Below, piece after piece: positions 51,056 to 59,607 of a stretch of 64,000 nt of DNA. The first letter of the stretch is position 1. Each line of letters opens with the position of its first letter. The notes below the pieces were generated by a model. That model was not told where the DNA came from and ran no database searches. It worked only from the letters and a program-made list of their open reading frames with translations. The DNA is from Microgenomates group bacterium GW2011_GWC1_46_15. Its GTDB lineage: Bacteria; Patescibacteria; Microgenomatia; UBA1400; UBA12028. Position numbers and translations under genes: made by a program. Location: NCBI GenBank assembly GCA_001002285.1, contig LCLX01000002.1, positions 62,001-126,000 on the forward strand, in the 5' to 3' direction.

Positions 51056-51122
51056 CCTCTCGTTCCTTTTTCATCACACCAACGTGTATTGGGTGTGGTG
51101 GGAAGTGAACGGGAGGTTTTTT
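51056..51122 (+). terminator. Second terminator between the T-box and hisS
   Basis: CCTCTCGTTC (51056-51065) pairs with GAACGGGAGG (51107-51116), ten pairs with one G-T, and six T follow. An inner stem CACACC/GGTGTG lies within the loop. It would stop most transcripts that pass the T-box terminator, unless it is also controlled. Confidence 0.55.
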
Positions 51123-51144
51123 GTATAGAAAGGAGGTGAAAATT

Positions 51145-51355
51145 ATGATTGATTCATTAAGCATTCGATTCGATGGTGAAATGGATGCGTATCTTCATCA
51201 GTCGAGAACCACTGGCATTACTCAGAGCAATATTGGATGTGACACTCGACGATTTAACAGATGAAGAGAAGCAACGTTTGCGAAACGGTGAAGTTGTGAA
51301 CATTCCAGCAGATGAATTGTTGGCTCGAGTGTACGGCTCTACATCGTTTAAGTAA
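51145..51355 (+). pseudogene. Frameshifted small protein, ribbon-helix-helix-like start
   Basis: A very strong AAAGGAGGTGA ribosome-binding site precedes the ATG at 51145, but the frame stops after 39 codons at 51264. The N-terminus MIDSLSIRFDGEMDAYLHQ looks like the start of a ribbon-helix-helix DNA-binding protein. The next reading frame (+1) continues from about 51230 to 51355 with LDVTLDDLTDEEKQRLRNGE and no ribosome-binding site of its own. One inserted base, or programmed frameshifting, would explain both. As an antitoxin-like regulator it would fit, but no toxin gene is seen. Confidence 0.45.
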
Positions 51356-51442
51356 AACCATGAGGGGGAGAAGAGTCTGATCACCTCTTCCCTCCCTCAA
51401 AAATACACGTGCGTTCGTAGTATAGTGGGAAAGAAAGGATAT

Positions 51443-52696
51443 ATGGCAACACAAACACAACCACAAACACTCAAAGGATTTCGTGATTTTCTACCAGAAG
51501 AAAAGCGCATTCGCAATTTTGTGATGGGAAAAATCACTGAAGTTTTTGAACTTTACGGATTCGAACCATTAGAAACGCCAACACTCGAGTACGCTTCCCT
51601 GCTTCTCGGCAAATATGGAGATGAAGCTGACAAACTTGTATATACCTTCACCGACAATGGTAACCGCAGGGTAGGGTTGCGCTACGACCAAACCGTACCC
51701 ACTGCCCGTGTTCTCGCGCAATATCGCGATCAACTTCCGCAATATTTTCGGCGCTACCAAATGCAAAATGTTTTCCGCGCCGATAAACCACAAAAGGGGC
51801 GTTACCGCGAGTTTACACAGTGTGATATCGACATTTTCGGCAGTACTTCTCCTCTCGCCGACGCCGAGATTATTGCCTGTACCTATGCGGCATTTGTTAA
51901 TGTTGGGTTTTCAAAAATAGTGTTGCGGATCAATGATCGGAAAGTATTATTTGATGCGCTCCAGCCGTTTGCAACGGAACAAGTCTCCACTCTCTCCATG
52001 ATTCAATCAATTGACAAACTCGACAAGCTTCCTCAAGAAGAAATTGTGAAAGAACTTTGCGATAAAGGGTTGCGTGCGGAGGTTTCTCAACAAGTGCTCG
52101 ACGTAGTTCAAGCAGCACAACCAACAAAAAATCTTCAGCAAATCATGGACATCACAAATAACCTCGGCGTGCCAAAAGAAGCTATGCAGTTTTCGCCATT
52201 TCTCGCACGCGGTCTCGATTATTACACCGGCATGATTTTTGAGGTTATTCTTCCCGATTTCCCCATGGGATCGTTTGGCGGAGGCGGTCGGTACGATAAC
52301 CTTATTGCACAACTTGGTAGTGTTCAAGTTCCAGCGGTTGGGATTGCGTTTGGGTTTGATCGTATGGTCGAAGCAGTGAAAACGCTCGGCATTGGTCAAC
52401 AGAAGTGCAATCAATTAACAGTGTTAGTTACGGTTTTTGACGTATCACTCCAAGCCGAGTCTGCAAAAGTTGCGGCAACATTACGCGCAAAAAACATCTC
52501 GACAGAACTTTATCCATCAGCTGACGATAAACTCGCAAAACAATTTAAGTACGCGGCAAAAAGAAAGTTTACGCGTGTGATCGTTATTGGGCCAGATGAG
52601 GTAGTTCGAGGTGTTGTACAAGTAAAAACAATGGAAACGGGAAATCAGCAAACACTGCCGTTGGACGATGTTGTTGCGCAACTGAAGACCATGTAG
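51443..52696 (+). CDS. hisS: Histidyl-tRNA synthetase
   Basis: A 417-aa class II synthetase that charges tRNA-His. Visible are GFRDFLPEEKRIRNFV, motif 2 (QNVFRADKPQKGRYREFTQCD), the His-binding FLARGLDYYTGMIFE and motif 3 (FGGGGRYDNLIAQLG, then PAVGIAFGFDRM). The C-terminal anticodon-binding domain follows (LTVLVTVFD, VIVIGPDE). The ATG at 51443 follows an AAAGGA site. The T-box leader with a His specifier 0.4 kb upstream supports regulation by uncharged tRNA-His. A TATAGT box at 51421-51426 may be a second promoter. Confidence 0.95.
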   Translation: MATQTQPQTLKGFRDFLPEEKRIRNFVMGKITEVFELYGFEPLETPTLEYASLLLGKYGDEADKLVYTFTDNGNRRVGLRYDQTVPTARVLAQYRDQLPQYFRRYQMQNVFRADKPQKGRYREFTQCDIDIFGSTSPLADAEIIACTYAAFVNVGFSKIVLRINDRKVLFDALQPFATEQVSTLSMIQSIDKLDKLPQEEIVKELCDKGLRAEVSQQVLDVVQAAQPTKNLQQIMDITNNLGVPKEAMQFSPFLARGLDYYTGMIFEVILPDFPMGSFGGGGRYDNLIAQLGSVQVPAVGIAFGFDRMVEAVKTLGIGQQKCNQLTVLVTVFDVSLQAESAKVAATLRAKNISTELYPSADDKLAKQFKYAAKRKFTRVIVIGPDEVVRGVVQVKTMETGNQQTLPLDDVVAQLKTM

Positions 52697-52706
52697 ACTG
52701 AAGTTT

Positions 52707-53684
52707 ATGCCTGCCAAGTCACATCGTCACGCCCATCCTCAGCCTCACACCTCAAGCAGAACGATTGGCTTAATCGCGGTATTTTTCAACATCCTGTTCT
52801 GGGGCCTTGCGCCGGCCATTATTAAATCCGGCCTCGATGTGATTCCGGCAGAAGTGTTTTTATACTACCGCTTCTTGATTGTGATCGCGCTCGCCACGCC
52901 GTTTCTCTTCTTTTTTAAACCAGTATTCGCGTCACTCAAACGGCCGTCACAACTCCTCGTACTTCTCGGCATTGGCCTACTCACAAATCCCCTAAGTCTT
53001 GGTATGTTGTTTGTTGGGCTGAGTATGACAACTTCGCTAGCAGGCGCCATGTTATCCAGTACTGCCCCGCTTTTCATCGTGATAAGCAGCGCGATATTTT
53101 TGAAAGAAAAAATTACGCGGAACGAACTCATCGGCATTACCATTGCCACGATAGGAACCGTTTTTATTGTTTTGGAAACACCAGAACAGGCGCACGCGAC
53201 TAACCCCGTTTTGGGGAATACATTAATTCTACTTCAAAACATTTTATGGACTGCTGGCGTTTTACTCATGAAAAAGTTCGCCCACAAACACCACCCGTTT
53301 TTATTCGGATACACGGGCTGGCTCACCGGCTTTATCTTTTTCCTTTTCTACACGCTCTGGCAACACCCCGCGTATGTTATGGCACCACTCTCCATCACCC
53401 AAATTCCGGAGGCATTTCTGCCGATTATCTACATGGCGGTGTTTGGCTCACTTATTGCTTTCACGGCGTATCAAGTCGCCCAACGCCACCTGCTGGCCTC
53501 CGAAGTCAGCATTTTCTCGTACCTTCTGCCACTCATCACGATTCCACTATCGCTTTTCTGGTTGCACGAGCGGTTTACTCTTCTGTTCGCGTTTGGCGGG
53601 CTTCTGCTGGCTGTGGGCGTGATTGTTGCCGAGCTCCACTCCCGCTCACGCTTCGTAAGCGTATTGAGGAAAAAACGGACATAA
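52707..53684 (+). CDS. EamA-family (DMT) transporter
   Basis: A 325-aa protein with ten hydrophobic segments in two similar halves, each an EamA domain. The phrases AEVFLYYRFLIVIALATPFL and LLASEVSIFSYLLPLITIPLSLFWLHE occupy the usual places. The DMT superfamily exports or imports small metabolites; the substrate is unknown. It starts 10 nt after hisS, so it may be on the same T-box-controlled transcript. Confidence 0.85.
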   Translation: MPAKSHRHAHPQPHTSSRTIGLIAVFFNILFWGLAPAIIKSGLDVIPAEVFLYYRFLIVIALATPFLFFFKPVFASLKRPSQLLVLLGIGLLTNPLSLGMLFVGLSMTTSLAGAMLSSTAPLFIVISSAIFLKEKITRNELIGITIATIGTVFIVLETPEQAHATNPVLGNTLILLQNILWTAGVLLMKKFAHKHHPFLFGYTGWLTGFIFFLFYTLWQHPAYVMAPLSITQIPEAFLPIIYMAVFGSLIAFTAYQVAQRHLLASEVSIFSYLLPLITIPLSLFWLHERFTLLFAFGGLLLAVGVIVAELHSRSRFVSVLRKKRT

Positions 53685-53819
53685 TATCCTCATACATGCT
53701 GCCGAGTATGGGGACCAGTTTCATTTTCGTACGGTAATTGTTTGGTCCTGTCTTTATACTATGTGGTATACAAAGATATAGTTGACGAGAGAGATTACTC
53801 TCGTTAAAGTAGGGTTACT

Positions 53820-54350
53820 ATGCTCTCCCAAAGCGATAAACAATGGATCACCGGACTGTTGTCTGGATTTGCTAAAAAGACAGACCTTGAGCAGTTTGCC
53901 AAAAAAGCTGATCTCGAAGCGTTCGCAACCAAGAAAGACCTTGAACGGTTTGCAACGAAAGAAGAAATTCGTGCCGATTTTGCACAGTTCAGAAATGAGG
54001 TCCGTACCACCGTCCGAACCGATTTGGAAAAATTTAAGAAAGACATACACGCCTCATTGGATGCTGATCTAGCTAAGTTTAAACACGCCATGTATGTTAT
54101 GGTGCAAGCCCAACTCAAAAAATCCAGAGAAGATATGCGCGATGATTTCATTCAATTCAAGGAAAAGTTGTTCTTGACCGTTCGATCGGATATTGCACAG
54201 TTTAAAGATGATATTCTCACTGAACTCCGCCCTCTGCAAGATGACGATACTGTCCTTACTTTTCAGATTAGCGGACATACAGAAATTTTGGAAAAACATG
54301 AAAAACGGCTCACAATTCTGGAGAAGAATAAGCCGAAGATTTTACACTAA
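53820..54350 (+). CDS. Coiled-coil repeat protein, 176 aa
   Basis: A soluble, highly charged, almost all-helical protein. The first part repeats a motif of about 8-9 residues, FAKKTDLEQ, FAKKADLEA, FATKKDLER and FATKEEI. Long coiled coils follow (about 55-150), and the end is LEKHEKRLTILEKNKP. Such proteins often form fibres or act as spacers, but no role is known. It may be wrongly centred on one ATG; no clear ribosome-binding site is seen apart from AGGG. Confidence 0.6.
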   Translation: MLSQSDKQWITGLLSGFAKKTDLEQFAKKADLEAFATKKDLERFATKEEIRADFAQFRNEVRTTVRTDLEKFKKDIHASLDADLAKFKHAMYVMVQAQLKKSREDMRDDFIQFKEKLFLTVRSDIAQFKDDILTELRPLQDDDTVLTFQISGHTEILEKHEKRLTILEKNKPKILH

Positions 54351-54382
54351 GTTTACGCTAAAATTTCAATGAGCATCACCTC

Positions 54383-54411
54383 TTGTTTCCACCCTATTTT
54401 TACGATAGAAT
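54383..54411 (+). promoter_or_regulatory. rpmE promoter, leaderless type
   Basis: TTGTTT (54383-54388), a 17-bp spacer and TAGAAT (54406-54411). The ATG at 54420 follows after eight bases. Confidence 0.6.
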
Positions 54412-54419
54412 AGCCCTCT

Positions 54420-54737
54420 ATGAAAACAGGTATCCATCCGACATGGAATCACCAAGCAACCGTTACGTGCGGGTGCGGTAATACGTTCAAGACGGGGTCC
54501 GTGAAGGATACGATCGTTGTGGACGTCTGCTCCGCGTGCCACCCTTTTTACACCGGAAAAATGAGATTCCTTGATACGCAGGGCCGTGTAGAACGCTTCT
54601 CTATGAAACGCACTGCCGCTGCGCAAACAGTAAGAAAATCCAAGAAAAAGTCCGACAAGAAAGAGGAAAATCCGCTTTCTTTGCGCGACATGCTCGAGCA
54701 GGAAAAGAAAAAGCTCGTGTCTTCCAAAGCCAATTAG
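54420..54737 (+). CDS. rpmE: 50S ribosomal protein L31
   Basis: A 105-aa protein of the zinc-containing L31 type: KTGIHPTWNHQATVTCGCGNTF, then VDVCSACHPFYTGK. The four Cys (C-x-C and C-x2-C) form the zinc site. It is longer than the usual 66-70 aa by a Lys-rich C-terminal extension of about 35 residues (KKSDKKEENPLSLRDML). It lies before prfA, which is a common neighbour in bacteria. Confidence 0.9.
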   Translation: MKTGIHPTWNHQATVTCGCGNTFKTGSVKDTIVVDVCSACHPFYTGKMRFLDTQGRVERFSMKRTAAAQTVRKSKKKSDKKEENPLSLRDMLEQEKKKLVSSKAN

Positions 54738-54781
54738 CTCTCTATATTCAGGCATACTTCCCCGCAACCGCGGAGGAATAT

Positions 54782-54811
54782 TTGCGTACTCAGGAGAAAT
54801 CCCACTACAAT
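54782..54811 (+). promoter_or_regulatory. prfA promoter, leaderless type
   Basis: TTGCGT (54782-54787), an 18-bp spacer and TACAAT (54806-54811). An ATG at 54810 lies inside the box, so the start must be the next ATG at 54819, seven bases later. Confidence 0.6.
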
Positions 54812-54818
54812 GCATACA

Positions 54819-55766
54819 ATGAACAGCGTAAATCCTTTTCAGCAGCAGATCGAGGATATTGACCGGCGGATTGAGGAAAACACGCGGCTGAGTTCCGATC
54901 CCGAGTTGAGTGCGCTGGCGCTGGAGGAAATCCATACGCTCGAGGAACAAAAAAAGACGCTAGAGGAAGCGGCAACCTCGATTGAGTCTTCAAAGCAACG
55001 CAATGTTGAGACACGTGCAACGTTCACAAACTGCACAATCGAAATCCGTTCCGGCGCCGGTGGTGAGGAAGCAAAAATCTGGGGCGATAACTTGGGACGC
55101 ATGTACACTCGCTACGCCGAGCTTAAGGGCTGGAAAACGCTCGAAATTGACGACGGCGTGATCAAGATGATTGGAAAAGACGCGTACGAAACGCTTAAAT
55201 ATGAGTCTGGTGTGCATCGCGTCCAGCGTGTTCCAGAAACCGAAGCGCAGGGCAGGATTCACACTTCAACCGCTTCTATTGTGGTGTTGCCGGAGGTTTC
55301 ACAAACCGCCGTGGAAATCAAAGACGATGACTTGGAATGGCAGTTTACGCGTGCTGGCGGACACGGCGGGCAAAACGTGAATAAAGTCAGTAGCGCGGTG
55401 CGGTTGACACACAAGCCCAGCGGTCTCGTTGTGGAGTCCCGCCGGGAACGGTATCAAGCGCGAAATCGCGATTTGGCATTAGAGATTTTACGCGCGAAAC
55501 TCTGGGATATTGAAGAGGAAAAACGGTTGGCACAAACCGGACAGCTGCGGTCTGCGGCAGGCCGCGCGATGCGGGCAGAAAAAATCCGCACGTATAACTA
55601 TCCACAAAACCGTGTGACCGACCACCGCATCCACGTGTCCTGGTACAATCTTGAGAATATTCTTGAAGGAAATATGCAGGAAGTTATTGATGCGCTTCAC
55701 GATCCGAAAAACTGGGAAGACAAAGGTTGTGCTGAGAGTGCTGGCAACGAACCACAAGATGAGTAA
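54819..55766 (+). CDS. prfA: Peptide chain release factor 1
   Basis: A 315-aa release factor. The GGQ motif is in RAGGHGGQNVNKVSSAVRLTH. The codon-recognition segment HRVQRVPETEAQGRIHTS has P-x-T (PET), so it is RF1, which reads UAA and UAG, and not RF2 (SPF). The N-terminal domain is about 40 residues shorter than in E. coli, and the C-terminus has an acidic tail. Since many genes here stop with TGA, an RF2 should exist elsewhere in the genome. Confidence 0.92.
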   Translation: MNSVNPFQQQIEDIDRRIEENTRLSSDPELSALALEEIHTLEEQKKTLEEAATSIESSKQRNVETRATFTNCTIEIRSGAGGEEAKIWGDNLGRMYTRYAELKGWKTLEIDDGVIKMIGKDAYETLKYESGVHRVQRVPETEAQGRIHTSTASIVVLPEVSQTAVEIKDDDLEWQFTRAGGHGGQNVNKVSSAVRLTHKPSGLVVESRRERYQARNRDLALEILRAKLWDIEEEKRLAQTGQLRSAAGRAMRAEKIRTYNYPQNRVTDHRIHVSWYNLENILEGNMQEVIDALHDPKNWEDKGCAESAGNEPQDE

Positions 55767-55781
55767 TATTTGCGCGTCGCG

Positions 55782-56963
55782 TTAATCCGTTGATTTTTTG
55801 AGCGTTGCGGTAATAGTAGATGTTTTCTTCTCTCTCCAATACTCCAGTGTTACGATATCGCCAATTTTTTTCTGCGAAACGAAGCTTGCAATTGAACCCG
55901 TGTTTTCATTCACTGCTTTTCCATCGAATTTTGTGATGATATCACCCTGCTTGAGTCCAGCCTCTTCCGCAGCACTTCCTGGTATAACTTCGACAACGTA
56001 CGCTCCTTCTGGCACGTCGTTTAACAATGCCGTTTCTTTTGGAATTACTCGATACCGCACGCCAAAAAATGGCCGGTCAAATTGGCCAGTTTTATTGAAG
56101 TTATCCAAACTCGCTTTGACCACATTGATCGGAAGCGCAAACCCAACGTTTTGCGCTGACTCTGCAACCGCCACACTCACTCCAATTACTTCTCCGGAGC
56201 TGTTGAGAAGCGGCCCGCCGGAGTTGCCTGGATTAATCGCCGCATCTGTTTGGATCACATCGTCTAAACGCTCCGCAAAACCACCAAGACCATCGCCAGC
56301 GTCAATCCCACGACCTAAACCTGAAATCACTCCCGTGGTTACAGTGTGCCGGAACTCACCCAGCGCCGTACCGATCGCGATCACAAACTGGCCAACCTTG
56401 AGATTGTCGGAGTTTCCCAAGGTAAGCGGTCTCAACACGGCATCTACTTTTAATATCGCCAAGTCGTTGACAGGATCGCGGTAAATATTTTTAACTTCGT
56501 ACTCTTTATCATCTTTGGTAACGATCTTGTAGCTCGCGGTGGTATCGGCAACGACATGTTTATTCGTCACAATGAGGCCTGATTGATCAATGATAAATCC
56601 TGATCCAATGTCTTTTTTAATCGTCTGTTTTTGCGGTGTTTGCGGAATACCAAACGTACCAAATGGATCCATAAAGAAGGTAGGCTGTTGAACTTGCTGC
56701 TTGGTAATCGACACCGTGATTACCGAATCAGAAGACTGCTGGGCAACATCAATCACAATGTTTTCTTCCATCACTACTTCCTTCGTTTTTTGGAACGGCG
56801 ATAATCCGGAGGAACCAAGCCGCGGGAACAGTATGTCAAGTGGTTTTACTACAAACAACCGGTCGGCAATCGCGCCGCCCAACGCGGAGATGATGATTAA
56901 CAACACAATACCTACGGTAAAAAAGACCTTAAGCTGAGGTTTCGAAAACTTTATTATGGGCAT
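55782..56963 (-). CDS. htrA: HtrA/DegP-like serine protease with PDZ domain
   Basis: A 393-aa protein anchored by an N-terminal membrane helix (about residues 12-34). The trypsin-like domain shows His (VTNKHVVAD), Asp (DPVNDLAILKV) and Ser (NPGNSGGPLLN). A C-terminal PDZ domain follows (DVPEGAYVVEVIPGSAAEEAGLKQGDIITKFDG). It acts outside the membrane in protein quality control. The next gene upstream on the strand is another envelope protease, 25 nt away. Confidence 0.93.
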   Translation of the reverse strand: MPIIKFSKPQLKVFFTVGIVLLIIISALGGAIADRLFVVKPLDILFPRLGSSGLSPFQKTKEVVMEENIVIDVAQQSSDSVITVSITKQQVQQPTFFMDPFGTFGIPQTPQKQTIKKDIGSGFIIDQSGLIVTNKHVVADTTASYKIVTKDDKEYEVKNIYRDPVNDLAILKVDAVLRPLTLGNSDNLKVGQFVIAIGTALGEFRHTVTTGVISGLGRGIDAGDGLGGFAERLDDVIQTDAAINPGNSGGPLLNSSGEVIGVSVAVAESAQNVGFALPINVVKASLDNFNKTGQFDRPFFGVRYRVIPKETALLNDVPEGAYVVEVIPGSAAEEAGLKQGDIITKFDGKAVNENTGSIASFVSQKKIGDIVTLEYWREKKTSTITATLKKSTD

Positions 56964-56988
56964 ACCAAAAATTATTTATACCACATCT

Positions 56989-58254
56989 CTACAGCGTGTC
57001 CAATGCTTTTTGCAATGCCTCATCCACATCTTTTGTGTCTGGGTTATCAACAATCTGAACATCTGGAGCTATGCCTTTTTCATGGATCCATGCGCCCGAG
57101 GGAAGCAGCCATTTTGCCACGGTGATGTGAAGACCGGCGCCGTCCGGCAGATCATCCTGTGCATCCTGCACCGTCCCCTTCCCAAATGTATTCTCACCAA
57201 CGAGTTTTGCGCCACGGCGGTCGTGAAGCGCGCCCGCCACAATCTCGGATGCCGAAGCACTCCCCTTGTTCACCAACAGGACCACCGGCATATTGACAAG
57301 TTTTCCCTGTTTATTGACGGTGTACTCCTGTTTTTCGTTTCTCCCCTGCTGAGTGACCACAACACCGTCACGAATAAACTCGCTGGCAATTGAAATTGCC
57401 TCTTGGAGGTACCCTCCAGGATTGTTGCGCAAATCAAGAACTACACCCGCCACATCAGTTTTGTGCGAAATGATATCGGCTATCACCGCATTCCATTCCG
57501 TGTCCGTGCGGTCGCCAAAACGCGACAGTGTGATATCGGCAACTTTTTTCTTTCCTTTATCGAGATACTTGAGCTCGACCGATGGTATGGTGATGGTGTC
57601 GCGGGCCAACTCTTTTTCTTCTGGTTTTCCATCCTCGCGGAGCATTGTTAAGATTACTTTCGTTCCTTTCACACCGCGGATAAGGTCAACCGCCTCTGGA
57701 AGTGAAATTCCAGTTGTATCGCGGTCTACATTTTTTTGCGTATCTTTGATCCGTATAATGTAGTCGCCAGCACGAATATCTGCTTTTTCTGCGGGATGAT
57801 TTTTAAGCGGCGCCACAACCACTAATATGTCATTCTTGAAACCCAGCTGAATACCAACGCCATCAAACGCTCCCTGTAAATCCTCAGCGCTCCGCTTTTG
57901 TTCTTCGGGCGGAAGATACACAGTATATGGATCACCTAGCGCCGCGGTCATGCCTTGAATTGCGCCGTACACCATTTTTTTGGCATCAAGTTTTTCGGGA
58001 TCAACGTATGACTGCTCCAACCGCCTCCATACAACCCAAAACTGTGAGAAATCAACTTTTGAACTGTAGTCCGTTGGAACACTGGTGTTCACAATCCGCG
58101 AAATCTGCGGAACTGACTCAATAACGGTTGAAATGAGCGGGATTTTAACACCACGGCCAAGTTTGAAACCCAAAACTCCGCCAAGTACAATTAATAATGC
58201 ACCTATAATGAACGACCGGACGTGCTGGAATTTTTGCTTTGGGACGAGGACCAT
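56989..58254 (-). CDS. ctpA: C-terminal processing peptidase (S41 family, CtpA-like)
   Basis: A 421-aa membrane-anchored protease. It has an N-terminal membrane segment, a PDZ domain (about residues 105-195, GVGIQLGFKNDILVVVAPL then DIRAGDYIIRI) and the S41 catalytic domain. The catalytic Ser/Lys are in LLVNKGSASASEIVAGAL and GENTFGKGTVQ, and GVVLDLRNNPGGYL is the usual signature. The C-terminal substrate is unknown. The ATG at 58254 was chosen so that it does not run into rpsR. It lies 14 nt after rpsR on the same strand. Confidence 0.92.
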   Translation of the reverse strand: MVLVPKQKFQHVRSFIIGALLIVLGGVLGFKLGRGVKIPLISTVIESVPQISRIVNTSVPTDYSSKVDFSQFWVVWRRLEQSYVDPEKLDAKKMVYGAIQGMTAALGDPYTVYLPPEEQKRSAEDLQGAFDGVGIQLGFKNDILVVVAPLKNHPAEKADIRAGDYIIRIKDTQKNVDRDTTGISLPEAVDLIRGVKGTKVILTMLREDGKPEEKELARDTITIPSVELKYLDKGKKKVADITLSRFGDRTDTEWNAVIADIISHKTDVAGVVLDLRNNPGGYLQEAISIASEFIRDGVVVTQQGRNEKQEYTVNKQGKLVNMPVVLLVNKGSASASEIVAGALHDRRGAKLVGENTFGKGTVQDAQDDLPDGAGLHITVAKWLLPSGAWIHEKGIAPDVQIVDNPDTKDVDEALQKALDTL

Positions 58255-58267
58255 GTCCTTTAGTGTA

Positions 58268-58495
58268 CTACAGCGTTGCAACGAATGGCAATAAAGCAAC
58301 ATGGCGTGCGCGTTTGATTTGTCTCTCGAGAATGCGCTGTTGTTTTGCTGTTAATCCCGTGCGTTCGCGGTCCATGATTTGACCGCTTTCGGTCATAAAC
58401 CTGTGCAAAAGATCAACATCTTTATAGTTGAAGACAAGGCTTTCTGCTTGCTTCTTGGACTCGATCACGGGTTTCATTGGTTTAATAAATGGCAT
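58268..58495 (-). CDS. rpsR: 30S ribosomal protein S18
   Basis: A 75-aa basic protein. FNYKDVDLLHRFMTESGQI and GLTAKQQRILERQIKRARHVALLPFV are diagnostic of S18. It pairs with S6 in the ribosome. It is the third gene of the rpsF-ssb-rpsR operon and is 25 nt after ssb. Confidence 0.93.
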   Translation of the reverse strand: MPFIKPMKPVIESKKQAESLVFNYKDVDLLHRFMTESGQIMDRERTGLTAKQQRILERQIKRARHVALLPFVATL

Positions 58496-58520
58496 ACTGT
58501 TTTCCTTTCAAGAATATATG

Positions 58521-59072
58521 TTAAAACGGAATATCGTCACTAATATCTTCAGCGACTACCGGCTCGCTTTCTTTTACAGTGTCTTCACTCGCACCTTTTT
58601 TCTTGCGTTTTGATTTCGACGCTGGAGCAGCTGGCGCTGCTTGCGTGGCATCTGCTGACTTGGTATCTGCTTTATCGTTGGACGGATACGCGTATGACGA
58701 TGTGTCTCCCGCATCTCCCGCAGCAGCGCCTTTGTTGCTGTCCAAGAGAATCATGTTGTCCATGACGATCTCTGTGACGTTGCGCTTCTGGCCGTCCTGG
58801 CCTGTCCACTCGCGTGTTTGAAGACGGCCTTCAACGTAGACCTTGCGGCCTTTTTTCAAGAGCTGTCCACAAATCTCGGCAAGTTTTGACCATGCGACGA
58901 GGCGGTGAAACTCCGTTTCTTCGTTCCGCTCTCCCCCTTCACCTGAAGTCCATGAACGGTTGGTTGCGAGCCCAATTGTGCAGACCGCTGTACCCTGTGG
59001 TGTGTACCGCAACTCAGGATCTCGTGTGAGATTTCCGATGAGCAGAACCTTGTTTAATGAACGTGATGACAT
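58521..59072 (-). CDS. ssb: Single-stranded DNA-binding protein
   Basis: A 183-aa protein with an N-terminal OB-fold: LNKVLLIGNLTRDPELRYTPQG, then EFHRLVAWSKLAEICGQLLKKG and KVYVEGRLQTREWTGQDGQ. A low-complexity Ala/Asp/Ser-rich linker with KSKRKKKG follows. The acidic end DISDDIPF matches the conserved SSB tip (DDDIPF) that recruits partner proteins. The operon order rpsF-ssb-rpsR is classical. Confidence 0.95.
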   Translation of the reverse strand: MSSRSLNKVLLIGNLTRDPELRYTPQGTAVCTIGLATNRSWTSGEGGERNEETEFHRLVAWSKLAEICGQLLKKGRKVYVEGRLQTREWTGQDGQKRNVTEIVMDNMILLDSNKGAAAGDAGDTSSYAYPSNDKADTKSADATQAAPAAPASKSKRKKKGASEDTVKESEPVVAEDISDDIPF

Positions 59073-59093
59073 ACTACCTTTCCGGGGTCAGGA

Positions 59094-59390
59094 CTACGCC
59101 TGTTCCTCCGCTATAATGAATACATGGCGGATGACTCCATCCGTCTGCAGAACATCGCGTTCGGCAGCTTGTGCCTTCGCGGTATCCAGCGAAAAGTAGT
59201 ACACACTGTAGACCGCATCGGTAAATTTCTTGATTTTGTATGCCATCGACCTACGGCCCCAGACATCAATTTTAGAAACTTTTCCCTCTGCGGAGGTAAT
59301 AATTTTGGAAACTTTGTCTTGCAGTTTTTGCAAGGCATCAGAGGTGAGTTCAGGAGAGAACAACACCATCAACTCATAGTTCTTTATCAT
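59094..59390 (-). CDS. rpsF: 30S ribosomal protein S6
   Basis: A 98-aa protein: MIKNYELMVLFSPELT, then WGRRSMAYKIKKFTDAVYSVYYF, then ERDVLQTDGVIRHVFI, all typical of S6. An AAAGGA ribosome-binding site is before the ATG. A structured 5' leader lies upstream and may bind the S6:S18 pair as in other bacteria. Confidence 0.95.
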   Translation of the reverse strand: MIKNYELMVLFSPELTSDALQKLQDKVSKIITSAEGKVSKIDVWGRRSMAYKIKKFTDAVYSVYYFSLDTAKAQAAERDVLQTDGVIRHVFIIAEEQA

Positions 59391-59403
59391 GTACAGTCCT
59401 TTC

Positions 59404-59451
59404 TAGCTCGTAGGTATTGGATCCTTACTGGTCCTCCAGAAGGACGAGCTA
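59404..59451 (-). promoter_or_regulatory. Structured rpsF leader, possible S6:S18 regulatory RNA
   Basis: A perfect 8-bp stem TAGCTCGT/ACGAGCTA closes a 32-nt region that holds a second small stem (GTCCT/AGGAC). It lies just before the rpsF ribosome-binding site. Leaders that bind S6:S18 in rpsF operons are known. The typical CCG bulge is not clearly visible, so the match to that RNA family is uncertain. Confidence 0.5.
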
Positions 59452-59470
59452 CGTTTTGTGTACAGCGCGC

Positions 59471-59499
59471 ATTGTACCAAAACTTTTCCTCTGGGGCAA
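59471..59499 (-). promoter_or_regulatory. Promoter of rpsF-ssb-rpsR
   Basis: Minus-strand TTGCCC (59494-59499), a 17-bp spacer and TACAAT (59471-59476), 81 nt before the rpsF start. This leaves room for the structured leader. Confidence 0.6.
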
Positions 59500-59607
59500 C
59501 AACAGAATGTGTACTACTTGTCTTATAGTACATGCGCGACCTTACAAAGACCTTACGAAAATGAAATTGGTCTGTACTTGGCAGATGTGCGCTGAGGTTG
59601 AATGGCT

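Noticed and set aside
51173..51355. Independent 60-codon gene starting at GTG 51173
   Set aside because: It has no ribosome-binding site, while a very strong one points to ATG 51145 in another frame, so a frameshifted single gene is more likely.
51364..51400. Terminator between the small gene and hisS
   Set aside because: A GA-rich/CT-rich dyad is present (12 of 14 pairs), but A residues rather than T follow on the plus strand.
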